Part shown: positions 1-8,139 of the stretch, in pieces | Layout of the letters: each line of letters begins with the position of its first letter | Position numbering within the stretch: the first letter of the stretch is position 1 | Origin: Salinarchaeum sp. Harcht-Bsk1 | GTDB taxonomy: Archaea > Halobacteriota > Halobacteria > Halobacteriales > Salinarchaeaceae | NCBI RefSeq assembly: GCF_000403645.1 | Contig: NC_021313.1 | Span: forward strand, 3,119,014-3,183,013 | Direction: 5' to 3' | DNA: 64,000 nt | Translations under genes and position numbers: made by a program | The notes under the pieces: model-generated | What the model saw: the letters and a program-made list of their open reading frames with translations, nothing else | What the model was told of the DNA's origin: nothing | The model's database searches: none

Positions 1-756
1 TCCGTCGGCGGTCGCACGCTGTTCAAGCGGGAGGTCCAGCGGTTCGTGCGCCGGCCCAAGAACACTTTCATGCCGCCGGCAATCACGAATGTGCTCTACT
101 TCGCGGTGTTCGGGGTGGTACTCGGCGGTCGGATCGACGAGATCGCTGGCTTTCCCTACATCCAGTTCATCCTGCCAGGTCTGATCGTGCTCGGGGCCAT
201 CTCGAACGCCTTCGAGAACGCCTCCTTCTCGATCTTCCACGGCCGGTGGAACGAGTACATCGACGAGCCACTCACGTCGCCGCTGTCCTACACCGAAATC
301 GTCGCGGCGTACGTCGGTGCGAGCGCGCTCCGCGGATTGCTCGTCGGCATCATCATTGCCGGCGTCGGTCGACTGTTCGCTCCGATCTCGGTACGCCACG
401 GTGCGGTGCTCGTGGTGACCATGGTCGTCATCTGCGTGCTCTTCGCAGGCCTCGGGATGATCGGTGGGCTGTTCGCACGGGACTTCGACGACCTCACGGT
501 CATGAACCAGTTCATTCTCCGGCCGCTCGTGTTCTTCGGGGCCGTCTTCTACTCGCTCGACGTGCTACCCGACCTCTGGCGAACGGTCTCGTTGCTCAAC
601 CCGATGGTCTACATGGTGGATACGATCCGGTACGGGCTGCTGGGCTACTCGGATCTCACGCCTGCCGTCTCCGTCGTCGTGCTGGTCGGCGTGACGAGCG
701 CCGTACTGACTATCGACGTACTTCTCGTCAGGAGAGGCGTGGGTCTGACGGATTGA
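1..756 (+). CDS. ABC-2 type transporter permease (5' end outside window)
   Basis: The reading frame is open from the first base, so the true start lies upstream; the GTG at 46 is probably internal. About 250 residues are visible. They start with a basic stretch (LFKREVQRFVRRPK) typical of the cytoplasmic N-terminus of ABC-2 permeases, followed by about six hydrophobic segments. The family forms the membrane half of exporters for drugs, polysaccharides or other substrates and pairs with an ATPase, which would be expected just upstream. The substrate cannot be read from the sequence. The gene ends 91 bases before the acyl-CoA dehydrogenase and is probably a separate unit. Confidence 0.8.
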   Translation, partial: SVGGRTLFKREVQRFVRRPKNTFMPPAITNVLYFAVFGVVLGGRIDEIAGFPYIQFILPGLIVLGAISNAFENASFSIFHGRWNEYIDEPLTSPLSYTEIVAAYVGASALRGLLVGIIIAGVGRLFAPISVRHGAVLVVTMVVICVLFAGLGMIGGLFARDFDDLTVMNQFILRPLVFFGAVFYSLDVLPDLWRTVSLLNPMVYMVDTIRYGLLGYSDLTPAVSVVVLVGVTSAVLTIDVLLVRRGVGLTD

Positions 757-847
757 CACCGGTCGATCAGTGCCGACCATGGCGTACGCTCACTGCCCCG
801 GACTCACTGCGCACTGGATATTTGGCCGCTGCGCCCGTTAACTCCGT

Positions 848-2020
848 ATGGACCTCCTCGAGGAGTCGATCGTCCCCGAGCACGCCCGCCCCGTCAAGCA
901 GGAAGCGCGGAGCTTTGCCGAGGAACACGTCGAACCGAACGCCGAGGTGTGCTTTCGCGAGGCCGAGTACCCGTGGGACGTCCTCGAAGCCGCACGCGAC
1001 GCGAACCTGATCGCACAGGATATTCCCGAGGAGTACGGCGGCCGGGGACTCTCGCTGACGGAGGTGCTCGCCATCGCGGAAGAGTTTTTCCGTGCCGACG
1101 CGGGAATCGCACTGACGCTCCAGCTCGCGAGCTTCGGCGCCGAACTCGTGATGGAGTACGGAAGTGAGGAGCAAAAGGAGACGTACCTCCGCCCCGTCGC
1201 GGAGGGCGACCAGCTAACGGGGCTCGCGGTGTCGGAGCCGGAGACCGGGAGCGACCTCGCCGGCATGCAGACCCGCGCAGAATTCGATGACGACGGAGCG
1301 GACGGCGAGGGCGAATGGGTGCTGAACGGTGAGAAGTACTGGATCGGCAACGGCGTCGAAGCGGATTGGCTCACCGTGTACGCACGCACAGGCGACGACG
1401 AGACGAATCGCTACGGCAACCACACCTGCTTCGTCGTCCCGACCGACGCCGACGGCTACCACGCCGAACACATTCCCGAGAAGATGGGGATGCGTGCCTC
1501 GAAGCAGGCCCACGTCGTCTTCGACGACTGCCGGATTCCCGCCGACAACGTGATCGGCACCGAGGGCGCTGGCTTCTGGATGCTCGCGGAGTTCTTCAAT
1601 CACGGCCGGATCGTCGTTGCCGGCCACGGACTCGGCCTCGCGGCTGCAGCGATCGAGGAGGCGTGGTCGTTCACCCACGATCGCGAGGAGTTCGGCCGGT
1701 CGATCAGCGACTTCCAGTCGGTGCAGCACGGTCTGGCGGACATGCGAATGGACTTCGAGAGCGCTCGTGCACTCACGTGGCGTGCCGCTGCAAAGGTCGA
1801 GGCCGGGGAGCGGCCAGGGTTCTGGGCGGCGATGGCGAAGACCGTCGCCACGGAGGCGGCGACGAACTGTGCGGAGCGGGGGATGCAGTTCCACGGTGGC
1901 CGGTCGATCCTCTCGGATCGTCGCATCGCAAGGGTGTACCGGGACGTTCGCATTCCGGTCATCTACGAGGGTGCGAACGAGATCCAGCGCAATCTGGTCT
2001 ACCGGCAGTCTGGCGAGTGA
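848..2020 (+). CDS. acyl-CoA dehydrogenase
   Basis: 390 residues, normal for the family. These FAD flavoenzymes oxidise acyl-CoA to the 2,3-enoyl-CoA in beta-oxidation or branched amino-acid breakdown. The N-terminal helical domain, middle beta domain (LTGLAVSEPETGSD, the flavin-contacting region near residue 120) and C-terminal helical domain are in the usual order. The C-terminal motif IYEGANEIQRN contains the Glu used as catalytic base in most family members. The start at 848 follows directly on an AT-containing promoter-like region and gives a normal N-terminus. No electron-transfer flavoprotein gene is nearby. Chain-length specificity cannot be deduced. Confidence 0.92.
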   Translation: MDLLEESIVPEHARPVKQEARSFAEEHVEPNAEVCFREAEYPWDVLEAARDANLIAQDIPEEYGGRGLSLTEVLAIAEEFFRADAGIALTLQLASFGAELVMEYGSEEQKETYLRPVAEGDQLTGLAVSEPETGSDLAGMQTRAEFDDDGADGEGEWVLNGEKYWIGNGVEADWLTVYARTGDDETNRYGNHTCFVVPTDADGYHAEHIPEKMGMRASKQAHVVFDDCRIPADNVIGTEGAGFWMLAEFFNHGRIVVAGHGLGLAAAAIEEAWSFTHDREEFGRSISDFQSVQHGLADMRMDFESARALTWRAAAKVEAGERPGFWAAMAKTVATEAATNCAERGMQFHGGRSILSDRRIARVYRDVRIPVIYEGANEIQRNLVYRQSGE

Positions 2021-2182
2021 GGGCGATGGGATCGATCCGTCGATCGGCCGCCGGTGTTGCGTTCCACGATCGCCGTCCACACCGCCACTCGTTGGCAGGA
2101 AGCATTAAAGTTCGATGCGCTGTACTGTTTAGGAAGTGTACGGACTCCTGCTGTCAGCCGATCGTAGGGGGGTGACCCTGCC

Positions 2183-4123
2183 GTGACGAGTCGCGTCCTC
2201 TGTCTCAGTGACGACGCAGCCTTTGCTTCGCGGATCAGTGCGCCCCTGGAGTACTCCTATCCGGAGGTGAGCGTACTGAGCGTCGACGACGTCGCCGAAG
2301 GAGTGGAGGTCGTTCGAACCGAGCACGTCGACGCCGTCGTGACCGACGCAGCGACGATCGCCGCGGCGCCTGCCCTCCTGGAGGCAGTCCGCTCTCGTCG
2401 TCCGGAGCTTTCACTGCTGGTCCTCTCGACGTACGAGACCGGTGGGGAGCATCGTACTGCCGTCGCGGAAGTCGTCGACTTTCTGGACGGCGTCGGGTCG
2501 GCGGACGACGGCGCACTCGCCGACTGGGTCGCCAATTCCGTGGTCGACGACGGCGATGCACCCGTTCCGGGCGCAGCCTCGCAACTCGACACCGTCGTCG
2601 CCGGTATCAAGCGGGAACTCGTCGACGCTACTCGGCCAGGTGACGTCGAGAGTGCAGTCTGCGAGCGACTGGTCCTCGCGGACCAGTACGCGTTCGCGTG
2701 GATCGGCGAGTTCGATCGCGGCGAGGGACAGGTCGTCCCCTGGGGCACGGCTGCTGCCGACGGTGACTGGCCGCGGTCTCGGACCTTCCCCGCTGGCGAC
2801 GACGTCGACGGCGTCGTCGCCGAGGTGTTGCGAACGCGTCGGCCGACCGTCGTCGACGACGTCGAGGGATACGGCCCGCCAGTTCCCTGGCGTGAAGCCT
2901 CACTCGAGCGGGACTGCGAGTCGCTCGTCTTCGTGCCGCTCCAGACCGAGGAAGAGCTATTCGGCGTGCTCGGCGTCTATTCTACCGATCCGGAGGGAGT
3001 TGACGTCCCGGAGCAAGAAGCACTCGTCGAGGTTGCAGACACGACCGCTCGCGTCCTCGAGGGGATGGCGATCCGTGGGCGGATCGACCAGCAGGAACGG
3101 ATCCTCCGTCGGTACGAACGGCTGGTCGAGACGGTCGGTGACGGGATGTACGCGCTCGACGCCGAGGGCCACTTCATGACGGTCAACGACGCGCTGTGTG
3201 CCATGACCGGGTACGCACGTGAAGGACTCCTCGGCGAGCACATCGACACCATCCTCGACGCGGATGCCGCCCGATCCTGGAGTGAGGCAGTCGAGTCGCT
3301 GCAAGGGACGGCGGGTGAATCTCGATCGCTGGAACTCACAGTCGAGACCAAGCACTGCGATACCTTCCCCTGTGAGAACAAGGTGGGGTTGCTCCCGAGT
3401 GACGAGGACGGCGTACCGAGAGGGACGGTGGGGGTGCTCCGGGATATCACGGAGCGAAAAGAACGCGAACGGGCGCTCCATCGACAGAACGAACGACTCG
3501 ACGCGTTCGCGTCGATCGTCTCGCACGACCTCCGGAATCCCCTGAGCGTCGCCCAGGGGTACCTCGAGCACGTCGCAGAATCGACAGCGGATCAGGAATC
3601 CGTCGCGCGCGTCGAGGAATCACTCGATCGGATGAACGAGTTGATCGACGACGTCCTCGCACTGGCACGCGGTGGCGAGACCGTGACCGATACGTCGCCC
3701 GTTCACCTCTCGACGGCCGTACGGTCCGCCTGGTCGAACGTCGACACGAGGGGCGCGTCCCTCGACGTCAGTGCCGACGTGAAAATCGAGGCCGCCGACT
3801 CCCGACTGTTACGCCTCTTCGAGAACCTGTTTCGAAACGCGATCGAACACGGGGGCGAGGACGTCACCGTGACGGTGGGTGTCCTCGAAACTACCGATCC
3901 GGACACTGTCGGTCTCTACGTCGAAGACAACGGTCCCGGAATTCCGCCCGACGTACGGGATCACGTCTTCGAGTCGCAGTTCACGACGTCCGAACGTGGC
4001 AATGGGATCGGACTGTGGGTCGTGAGCGAGGTTGCGGACGCACACGACTGGACCGCAACGGCGTGTGTCGGTTCGGAAGGCGGTGCACGCTTCGAGTTTG
4101 CGCAGATCGAACGTAGCAGTTGA
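2183..4123 (+). CDS. receiver/GAF/PAS sensor histidine kinase
   Basis: 646 residues, GTG start. The order is a receiver-like domain (about 1-115, with an acidic pair near residue 10 and an Asp in VDAVVTDA), a GAF-like domain (about 140-290), a PAS domain (about 305-420), a HisKA dimerisation domain with the phospho-accepting His in SIVSHDLRNP, and a HATPase domain (N box LFENLFRNAIEHGG; VEDNGPGIPP; GNGIGLWVV). There are no membrane segments, so it is probably a cytoplasmic sensor. This domain string is common in haloarchaea, where cognate response regulators are often unlinked; none lies next to it here. The ligand is unknown. Confidence 0.88.
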   Translation: MTSRVLCLSDDAAFASRISAPLEYSYPEVSVLSVDDVAEGVEVVRTEHVDAVVTDAATIAAAPALLEAVRSRRPELSLLVLSTYETGGEHRTAVAEVVDFLDGVGSADDGALADWVANSVVDDGDAPVPGAASQLDTVVAGIKRELVDATRPGDVESAVCERLVLADQYAFAWIGEFDRGEGQVVPWGTAAADGDWPRSRTFPAGDDVDGVVAEVLRTRRPTVVDDVEGYGPPVPWREASLERDCESLVFVPLQTEEELFGVLGVYSTDPEGVDVPEQEALVEVADTTARVLEGMAIRGRIDQQERILRRYERLVETVGDGMYALDAEGHFMTVNDALCAMTGYAREGLLGEHIDTILDADAARSWSEAVESLQGTAGESRSLELTVETKHCDTFPCENKVGLLPSDEDGVPRGTVGVLRDITERKERERALHRQNERLDAFASIVSHDLRNPLSVAQGYLEHVAESTADQESVARVEESLDRMNELIDDVLALARGGETVTDTSPVHLSTAVRSAWSNVDTRGASLDVSADVKIEAADSRLLRLFENLFRNAIEHGGEDVTVTVGVLETTDPDTVGLYVEDNGPGIPPDVRDHVFESQFTTSERGNGIGLWVVSEVADAHDWTATACVGSEGGARFEFAQIERSS

Positions 4124-4161
4124 CGCTGCACCCTGGGGCAGTGCCGTGACGGTATTCTCGG

Positions 4162-4749
4162 TTAGATCTGATCCCAGTACTCCGGTTCGTTCCCGTCCCG
4201 CCACTTGATCGTGCACCCGCGCGAGGGCTGCCCGTCGACGTCTACAGGGTCGCCTCCCCGGACGGCGTCGATCGCTTCCCGGATGTGCACTCTCGTTGCT
4301 TCGTCGTCTGGATTCAGGGCGTCGTCGAGCTGGGCGTGGTACGCTAACTGGAACTCCCCGTCCCCGTTGTCGAACAGGAACGGATCCGGCGTACAGACCG
4401 CACCGTACGACGCTGCGACAGATTGGGACTCGTCGAAGAGGTAGGCGTCGTAGGCAACCTCTCCACTCTCGACGGCTTCCTGCATCGATTCGAACGAATC
4501 CTCGGGGTAGGCGTCGGGGTCGTTCGGGTTGATCCCGACCACGGACACGTCGTCGTACTCCGCTGCCAGGTCGTTCAGGAGTGGGTGCTTCGCCTGGGCG
4601 TACGGGCAGTGGTTACACGTGAATACGACGAGGACCGCCGTCGCGTCGTCGAAGGAATCGAGTGAATACGTCCTTCCGTCCGTTCCCGGCAGTTCGAAGG
4701 ACGGTGCGCTGTCACCGGTCTCGAGTCGGTCGATCGATTCGCCTGCCAT
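4162..4749 (-). CDS. thioredoxin-fold redoxin (AhpC/TSA-like)
   Basis: 195 residues when started at the ATG at 4749. A longer upstream reading exists but it has no redoxin homology and crosses the inverted repeat at 4771-4946, so I reject it. The N-terminal redoxin fold contains a CNHCPYA motif (Cys45 and Cys48, a C-x2-C redox centre) after the strand AVLVVFT. The family reduces thiols or peroxides in the cytoplasm. The later motif TPDPFLFD fits the cis-Pro loop of thioredoxins (CTPDPFL). It is transcribed away from the small membrane protein gene at 5017. The exact substrate is unknown. Confidence 0.85.
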   Translation of the reverse strand: MAGESIDRLETGDSAPSFELPGTDGRTYSLDSFDDATAVLVVFTCNHCPYAQAKHPLLNDLAAEYDDVSVVGINPNDPDAYPEDSFESMQEAVESGEVAYDAYLFDESQSVAASYGAVCTPDPFLFDNGDGEFQLAYHAQLDDALNPDDEATRVHIREAIDAVRGGDPVDVDGQPSRGCTIKWRDGNEPEYWDQI

Positions 4750-4770
4750 ACCATCGTGTTTAGTCGGCCG

Positions 4771-4946
4771 GGGCAAAACGATTGGCGCCCCGGAGAGGTA
4801 GTACACCATCTCCTCTGCCCCGTGGCCCGTTCCCGCCAGGGGTTTCAGCGTGGACTTCGTCCAGAATACGACAATCGCAGTAGTTGAGACTGGTCGTCTC
4901 AATGCATAAGATTGGATTCGACGGTTGAACGCCAATCGTTTTCCCC
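4771..4946. repeat. 176-bp element with terminal inverted repeats (MITE-like)
   Basis: A perfect 13-base inverted repeat (AAAACGATTGGCG at 4775-4787 and its complement at 4930-4942) sits in the divergent intergenic region. It extends outward to GGGG on one side and CCCC on the other with a single inserted base. The interior has no gene. Both arms read toward the two divergent genes as CGCCAATCGTTTT, so they could instead be a duplicated promoter or operator site. No clear target-site duplication is visible. Confidence 0.55.
4884..4902. promoter_or_regulatory. operator-like inverted repeat TTGAGAC-N5-GTCTCAA
   Basis: Perfect 7-base arms separated by five bases, inside the 176-bp element between the redoxin gene and the small membrane protein gene. 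The size suits a dimeric winged-helix regulator, and one is encoded at 5308. The link is inference only. Confidence 0.35.
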
Positions 4947-5016
4947 GCTACCCCCTTCGACTGAATTGTATCGATCGCCGAGCACGTCGCTCCGGCTGTG
5001 TGTACAGATACAACGT

Positions 5017-5304
5017 ATGCCACTCGCTCAACTCCTCGAACAATACGTTAGTCTGGGTATCTTCATCCTCGCTGCAGGCCTGAGTGTACTCAGCTTCCTC
5101 GCGTGGCGGCGGGAACGTGATCGTCGTATGTGGATCGTTACGCTCGGGTACGCGATGTTTGCCGTCTACGGACTCATCGTGTTTCTCGAGTACCCGCTGC
5201 TCCCGTACTTCCCGTACGCGACGCTGGAATTACTCGAACACGGGAGTGCAATCCTGATCCTCGGTGGCCTCCTAGCGTTTTTTGTCGCTTTGACGCGGGA
5301 CTGA
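5017..5304 (+). CDS. small three-helix membrane protein
   Basis: 95 residues from the ATG at 5017. An upstream ATG at 4912 would add a non-hydrophobic tail and overlap the inverted-repeat element, so it is rejected. Three hydrophobic segments are visible (about 13-30, 38-58, 68-90) with a basic RRERDRR loop after the first. I recognise no enzyme motif. The stop is three bases before the start of the double winged-helix regulator, so the two are almost certainly co-transcribed. Membrane protein plus winged-helix regulator pairs are common in haloarchaea. Function is unknown. Confidence 0.75.
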   Translation: MPLAQLLEQYVSLGIFILAAGLSVLSFLAWRRERDRRMWIVTLGYAMFAVYGLIVFLEYPLLPYFPYATLELLEHGSAILILGGLLAFFVALTRD

Positions 5305-5307
5305 GCA

Positions 5308-5829
5308 ATGGCGGATCCGGATCTCGAATTGGCCTCTCGGCGGGAAATCTACCAGCGGATAGCCGATACGCCCGGTATTCACTTTCGCGCGCTCCTCGCC
5401 GATCTTGAGTACGCACAAGGGACGCTCCAATACCAGCTCAGGTGGCTCGCCGATGAGGACCTGATCGACGTCTCGGACGACGGCAAGTACACGCGGTACT
5501 ATCCGGCTGCCGAGTTTGACGAAGTCGATCGGACAGTGATGAACGCGCTGCGCCGGGAATACAGTCGCCGCATCCTCGCACATCTTCTCACGGACGGTCC
5601 GCTCTCGACAACCGAACTCAGCGACCGCCTCGACAAGGCACAATCGACCGTCTCGTGGCATCTTTCGAAGCTCGCCGAGGCCGACCTCGTCACGAAAGAA
5701 CGCGACGGCCGAAGCGTGGTCTACGAGGTCAGCGATCCCGATCGCGTCAAGTACCTCTACACGCTTCACCGGCGCTCGTTCACAGACAAAGTCGTCGACC
5801 GTATCCTGGGCCTCTGGGACAGCTACTAA
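5308..5829 (+). CDS. double winged-helix transcriptional regulator
   Basis: 173 residues with two winged-helix domains: about 12-65 (IYQRIADTPGIHFRALLADL... then GTLQYQLRWL) and about 80-150 (LSTTELSDRLDKAQSTVSWHL, a clear ArsR/MarR-type recognition helix). Haloarchaea have many such cytoplasmic DNA-binding proteins. It lies three bases downstream of the small membrane protein. Its stop codon overlaps, tail to tail, the stop of the convergent heme-type membrane protein gene (5826-5829). It is a reasonable candidate regulator of the neighbouring redox locus, but no binding data can be read from the sequence. Confidence 0.82.
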   Translation: MADPDLELASRREIYQRIADTPGIHFRALLADLEYAQGTLQYQLRWLADEDLIDVSDDGKYTRYYPAAEFDEVDRTVMNALRREYSRRILAHLLTDGPLSTTELSDRLDKAQSTVSWHLSKLAEADLVTKERDGRSVVYEVSDPDRVKYLYTLHRRSFTDKVVDRILGLWDSY

Positions 5830-6368
5830 CCCGGGGTCGCGTTCGACGGAATCTCTCGAAGCACCAACAGACGCAACAGGAGTACGTACACGAGAAACGC
5901 CACTGAGGGTCCCAGCAGAGGACGGATGAGTCCCGTCAGGTCAGTCCCGATCGCTGCAGCATGGATTGTCCCGAACGCGAACCCAGCATATGCGAATGAG
6001 TGGACGACGCGTGGGCCCCAAGGGCGCTGGAAGCGTTTTGCGTCAGTAAAGCCAAGCACCGCGACGACGAGCATGAGCAGTGCCCCCGCACCTACGGTGA
6101 TGCCGCCGAGAAAGTACGGCATCGAGTATGCCGGCGCTGGAACCTGTCCGGTGACGACGAACCACGCATCAAGGACACCGAGTACCGCATGTAGCAACGT
6201 GACGATCATCGCGAACACGGATAGTTCGATATGGATTCGTTGAGCGGCCTCGTGGAGCATTCCAAACGACTCCGTGTTGTAGAGGATTCCCGTGAGAACT
6301 GCCAGATACAACGCCGGATACGTCACGAGTGCGGCACCTCGGTCGAGGAGCCAGACGAGCTGTGACAT
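5826..6368 (-). CDS. ferric-reductase-like bis-heme membrane protein
   Basis: 180 residues from the ATG at 6368, which overlaps the stop of the preceding gene (TGATG). A longer in-frame start is rejected because that stretch is hydrophilic and lies inside the upstream gene. Five hydrophobic segments are seen. His46 and His60 (H-x13-H) lie on one helix and His123 and His136 (H-x12-H) on another, the arrangement used to bind two b hemes in ferric reductase/YedZ/cytochrome b-type four-helix cores. There is no FAD- or NAD-binding domain, so it must take electrons from a partner. It is the last gene of a four-gene operon with apbE. Role inferred: transmembrane electron transfer. Confidence 0.7.
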   Translation of the reverse strand: MSQLVWLLDRGAALVTYPALYLAVLTGILYNTESFGMLHEAAQRIHIELSVFAMIVTLLHAVLGVLDAWFVVTGQVPAPAYSMPYFLGGITVGAGALLMLVVAVLGFTDAKRFQRPWGPRVVHSFAYAGFAFGTIHAAAIGTDLTGLIRPLLGPSVAFLVYVLLLRLLVLREIPSNATPG

Positions 6369-6655
6369 CACGATGCCCCCGTCGTTTCGACGACATCGGG
6401 ACAGCCGTCCACGTCCCGGAACCCGTTGTTCGTTTCCGGTCGTGTCGGACACGTATCCGCAGTGTCGTTGATACCATCACCATCGTAATCGGTGGGGGCC
6501 TGTCGCGTCGAAACGGTCTGGTCGACGAGGTCGCTTTGTTTTTGTTCAGTCGCTTGGGCGGCACGCACGTCTCCGATCTGCCAAAGAGCAGGGACAGCCA
6601 CCACTAAGACGACCATCGCCACGACGGTGACTCGTTGCTTATGTGTCCAAGACAT
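6368..6655 (-). CDS. exported thrombospondin type-3-repeat protein ending in TGAS
   Basis: 95 residues from the ATG at 6655, which overlaps the end of apbE; two further in-frame ATGs upstream (6670, 6691) are less likely. The N-terminus is a basic tip plus one hydrophobic segment (residues 8-26), a signal peptide or anchor. The outer part has a calcium-binding thrombospondin type-3-like motif (DYDGDGINDTADTCP) with a second half, NGFRDVDGCPDV. The last four residues are T-G-A-S, the type of tetrapeptide to which ApbE attaches FMN in other systems. Translationally coupled to apbE upstream and the heme-type protein downstream. I infer an exported redox or scaffold partner; not an established family. 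Confidence 0.65.
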   Translation of the reverse strand: MSWTHKQRVTVVAMVVLVVAVPALWQIGDVRAAQATEQKQSDLVDQTVSTRQAPTDYDGDGINDTADTCPTRPETNNGFRDVDGCPDVVETTGAS

Positions 6656-7517
6656 GTGTCTCAAAGCCATCTGTCGTATGGAAGACGCCATCGTGGATAA
6701 TGAGTGCCTCTAGACCCTCCCATTCCGATGCTAATTCGCGTGCCTTGACAAGTGGAAGTGCCGCGAGGGTCGTCGCCAGGGCGTCGGCTTCCATACAGTC
6801 TCGGCGCGCCAAGACGGTGACCGATTCATGACGAGAGCCGAGCGATTCGGTGGTCGGATCGTAGACGTGGTTAGTGCCGTTTCGCGACCGTCGGTATCCG
6901 CCGGATGTTGCGACGTACCAGTCCGTGTCGAGGATCTTCAGCGGTGTGTCGTCACCGTACGGGCTCTCGATGGCGACCGGTCCCGTCGGTGGAGACATAT
7001 CCCCCCCACCACTGACGAACCCACATCGGCCGAGTCCCGTAAGCGTCTCGGCGGTTCGATCCACGATGTACCCCTTGGCGAGGCCATTCAGGTCGAGTTC
7101 GACATCGGTCGTGATGTGAGAGCCGCTGGTTTGGACAGTTCCAGTCTCAAACTCTGTTGGTAGTGTTTCACTGTCACCACGCAGGAATGTTTTGAGGGTG
7201 TGTTCGACGCGGCCCTGGTGAATATCGAACACACCACCGGTTCGGTCGTTGTATTCGATTCCACGGCGAACGATTCGGGCAACGTGTTCGTTCCTGACTT
7301 CTCCATCACGGTTGAGCTGGCTGACGGCACTCGCCGCATCGAAGGCGTTCAGCTGGGATTCGAGTGATTCAGCCGTTTTTCGGGCCGCAGTAGCCCCAGC
7401 CTCAGCCCGAACGCCCGTCGCCTGAATCCGAAACGCTGTGTCACAACACTCGAACTCGCGTTGGGTGTCCCCGAATCGTTCGTAGACCGATGCGAGCGAT
7501 CCCATCATCTCGGTCAC
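6639..7517 (-). CDS. apbE: ApbE-type FAD:protein FMN transferase
   Basis: 292 residues, close to the usual catalytic length. ApbE uses FAD and a divalent metal to attach FMN through a phosphoester bond to a Thr or Ser of target redox proteins. The visible family motifs in order are GGVFDI (94-99), DLNGLAKGYIVDR (142-154), SGGGDM (169-174), TSGGY (204-208), HVYDP (217-221) and EADALATTL (243-251, the metal/FAD site near the end). No signal peptide or lipobox is obvious, unlike many bacterial ApbE proteins. The start overlaps the stop of the acidic protein by four bases. Possible substrates are the TGAS-bearing proteins on either side. Confidence 0.85.
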   Translation of the reverse strand: MTEMMGSLASVYERFGDTQREFECCDTAFRIQATGVRAEAGATAARKTAESLESQLNAFDAASAVSQLNRDGEVRNEHVARIVRRGIEYNDRTGGVFDIHQGRVEHTLKTFLRGDSETLPTEFETGTVQTSGSHITTDVELDLNGLAKGYIVDRTAETLTGLGRCGFVSGGGDMSPPTGPVAIESPYGDDTPLKILDTDWYVATSGGYRRSRNGTNHVYDPTTESLGSRHESVTVLARRDCMEADALATTLAALPLVKARELASEWEGLEALIIHDGVFHTTDGFETHVLDT

Positions 7518-7834
7518 TCGTCCTCTTCGTGTTCTTCGTCCTCGTGTTCCTCTTCGTATTCTTCCTCGTCGTCCTCTTCATACTCCTCGTGTTCTTCTTC
7601 CTCGTAGCCGGACTGGGTCTGGACTGCCGGCGTGAAGTCCTGATTCGGCGTCGGCGCATCCGAAGCGGCCTGTTGTGATGCTTCCGACGCCGTTGAACCG
7701 GGTGAGTCAGGTTGCTCGCCAGCCTGTGCGAGGCCGCCGCCGGGCAGAGCAAGGGCCCCAGCGACACCAGCTGTGAGGAGCGCACCGATGAGAGTGAATG
7801 CGACGAGTTTGTTCTTCGGGACAGGAACGCGCAT
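7514..7834 (-). CDS. exported protein with an E/D/H/Y-rich tail
   Basis: 106 residues. A short basic N-terminus and a hydrophobic segment (about 9-37) make an export signal or membrane anchor. A Ser/Gln/Pro-rich linker follows. The last 30 residues (from about 77) are almost only Glu, Asp, His and Tyr (EEEEHEEYEEDDEEEYEE...). I recognise no family. Such a tail could bind divalent or ferric ions outside the cell, or act as a simple polyanion. It is first in the operon that continues with apbE (four-base overlap), so its job is probably tied to the redox locus. Confidence 0.65.
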   Translation of the reverse strand: MRVPVPKNKLVAFTLIGALLTAGVAGALALPGGGLAQAGEQPDSPGSTASEASQQAASDAPTPNQDFTPAVQTQSGYEEEEHEEYEEDDEEEYEEEHEDEEHEEDE

Positions 7835-8139
7835 AATTAGCTACCCCTCGGTTCAGAACCACTATCTTCGACGTATCGGTCGTTGCGTTCTGCCATTGCA
7901 GATAGAGGGTTCAGACAGCCTTAGTAAGGCGTTCGCGTCCAACCATCGAATTTTCGTACAGCTATCGAATCGGTTCAGAGCGCGAGGTGGATTCTGAATA
8001 TGGATGTGACTTCATTATCGAGCGGCTGGCACTACTGGCGATCCCCTGTTTGCTCTGCGTACGGAATGATTCGGCGGTTGTACGAGGATTCGATAGATGG
8101 ACGCGAACGAACTTTTCGGCGTTGTGTCTACGTGTTTCT
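7835..8139. other. divergent intergenic region of the redox locus
   Basis: About 305 bases between the leftward acidic-protein/apbE operon and the rightward heme-type gene. It is less GC-rich than the surrounding genes and must hold both promoters. An open frame runs into the rightward gene from 7987, but its residues show no export signal and I treat it as untranslated. I see no convincing operator. Confidence 0.5.

Noticed and set aside
4749-4935. N-terminally extended redoxin starting at 4935
   Set aside because: The added 62 residues have no redoxin similarity and the stretch holds the inverted-repeat element.
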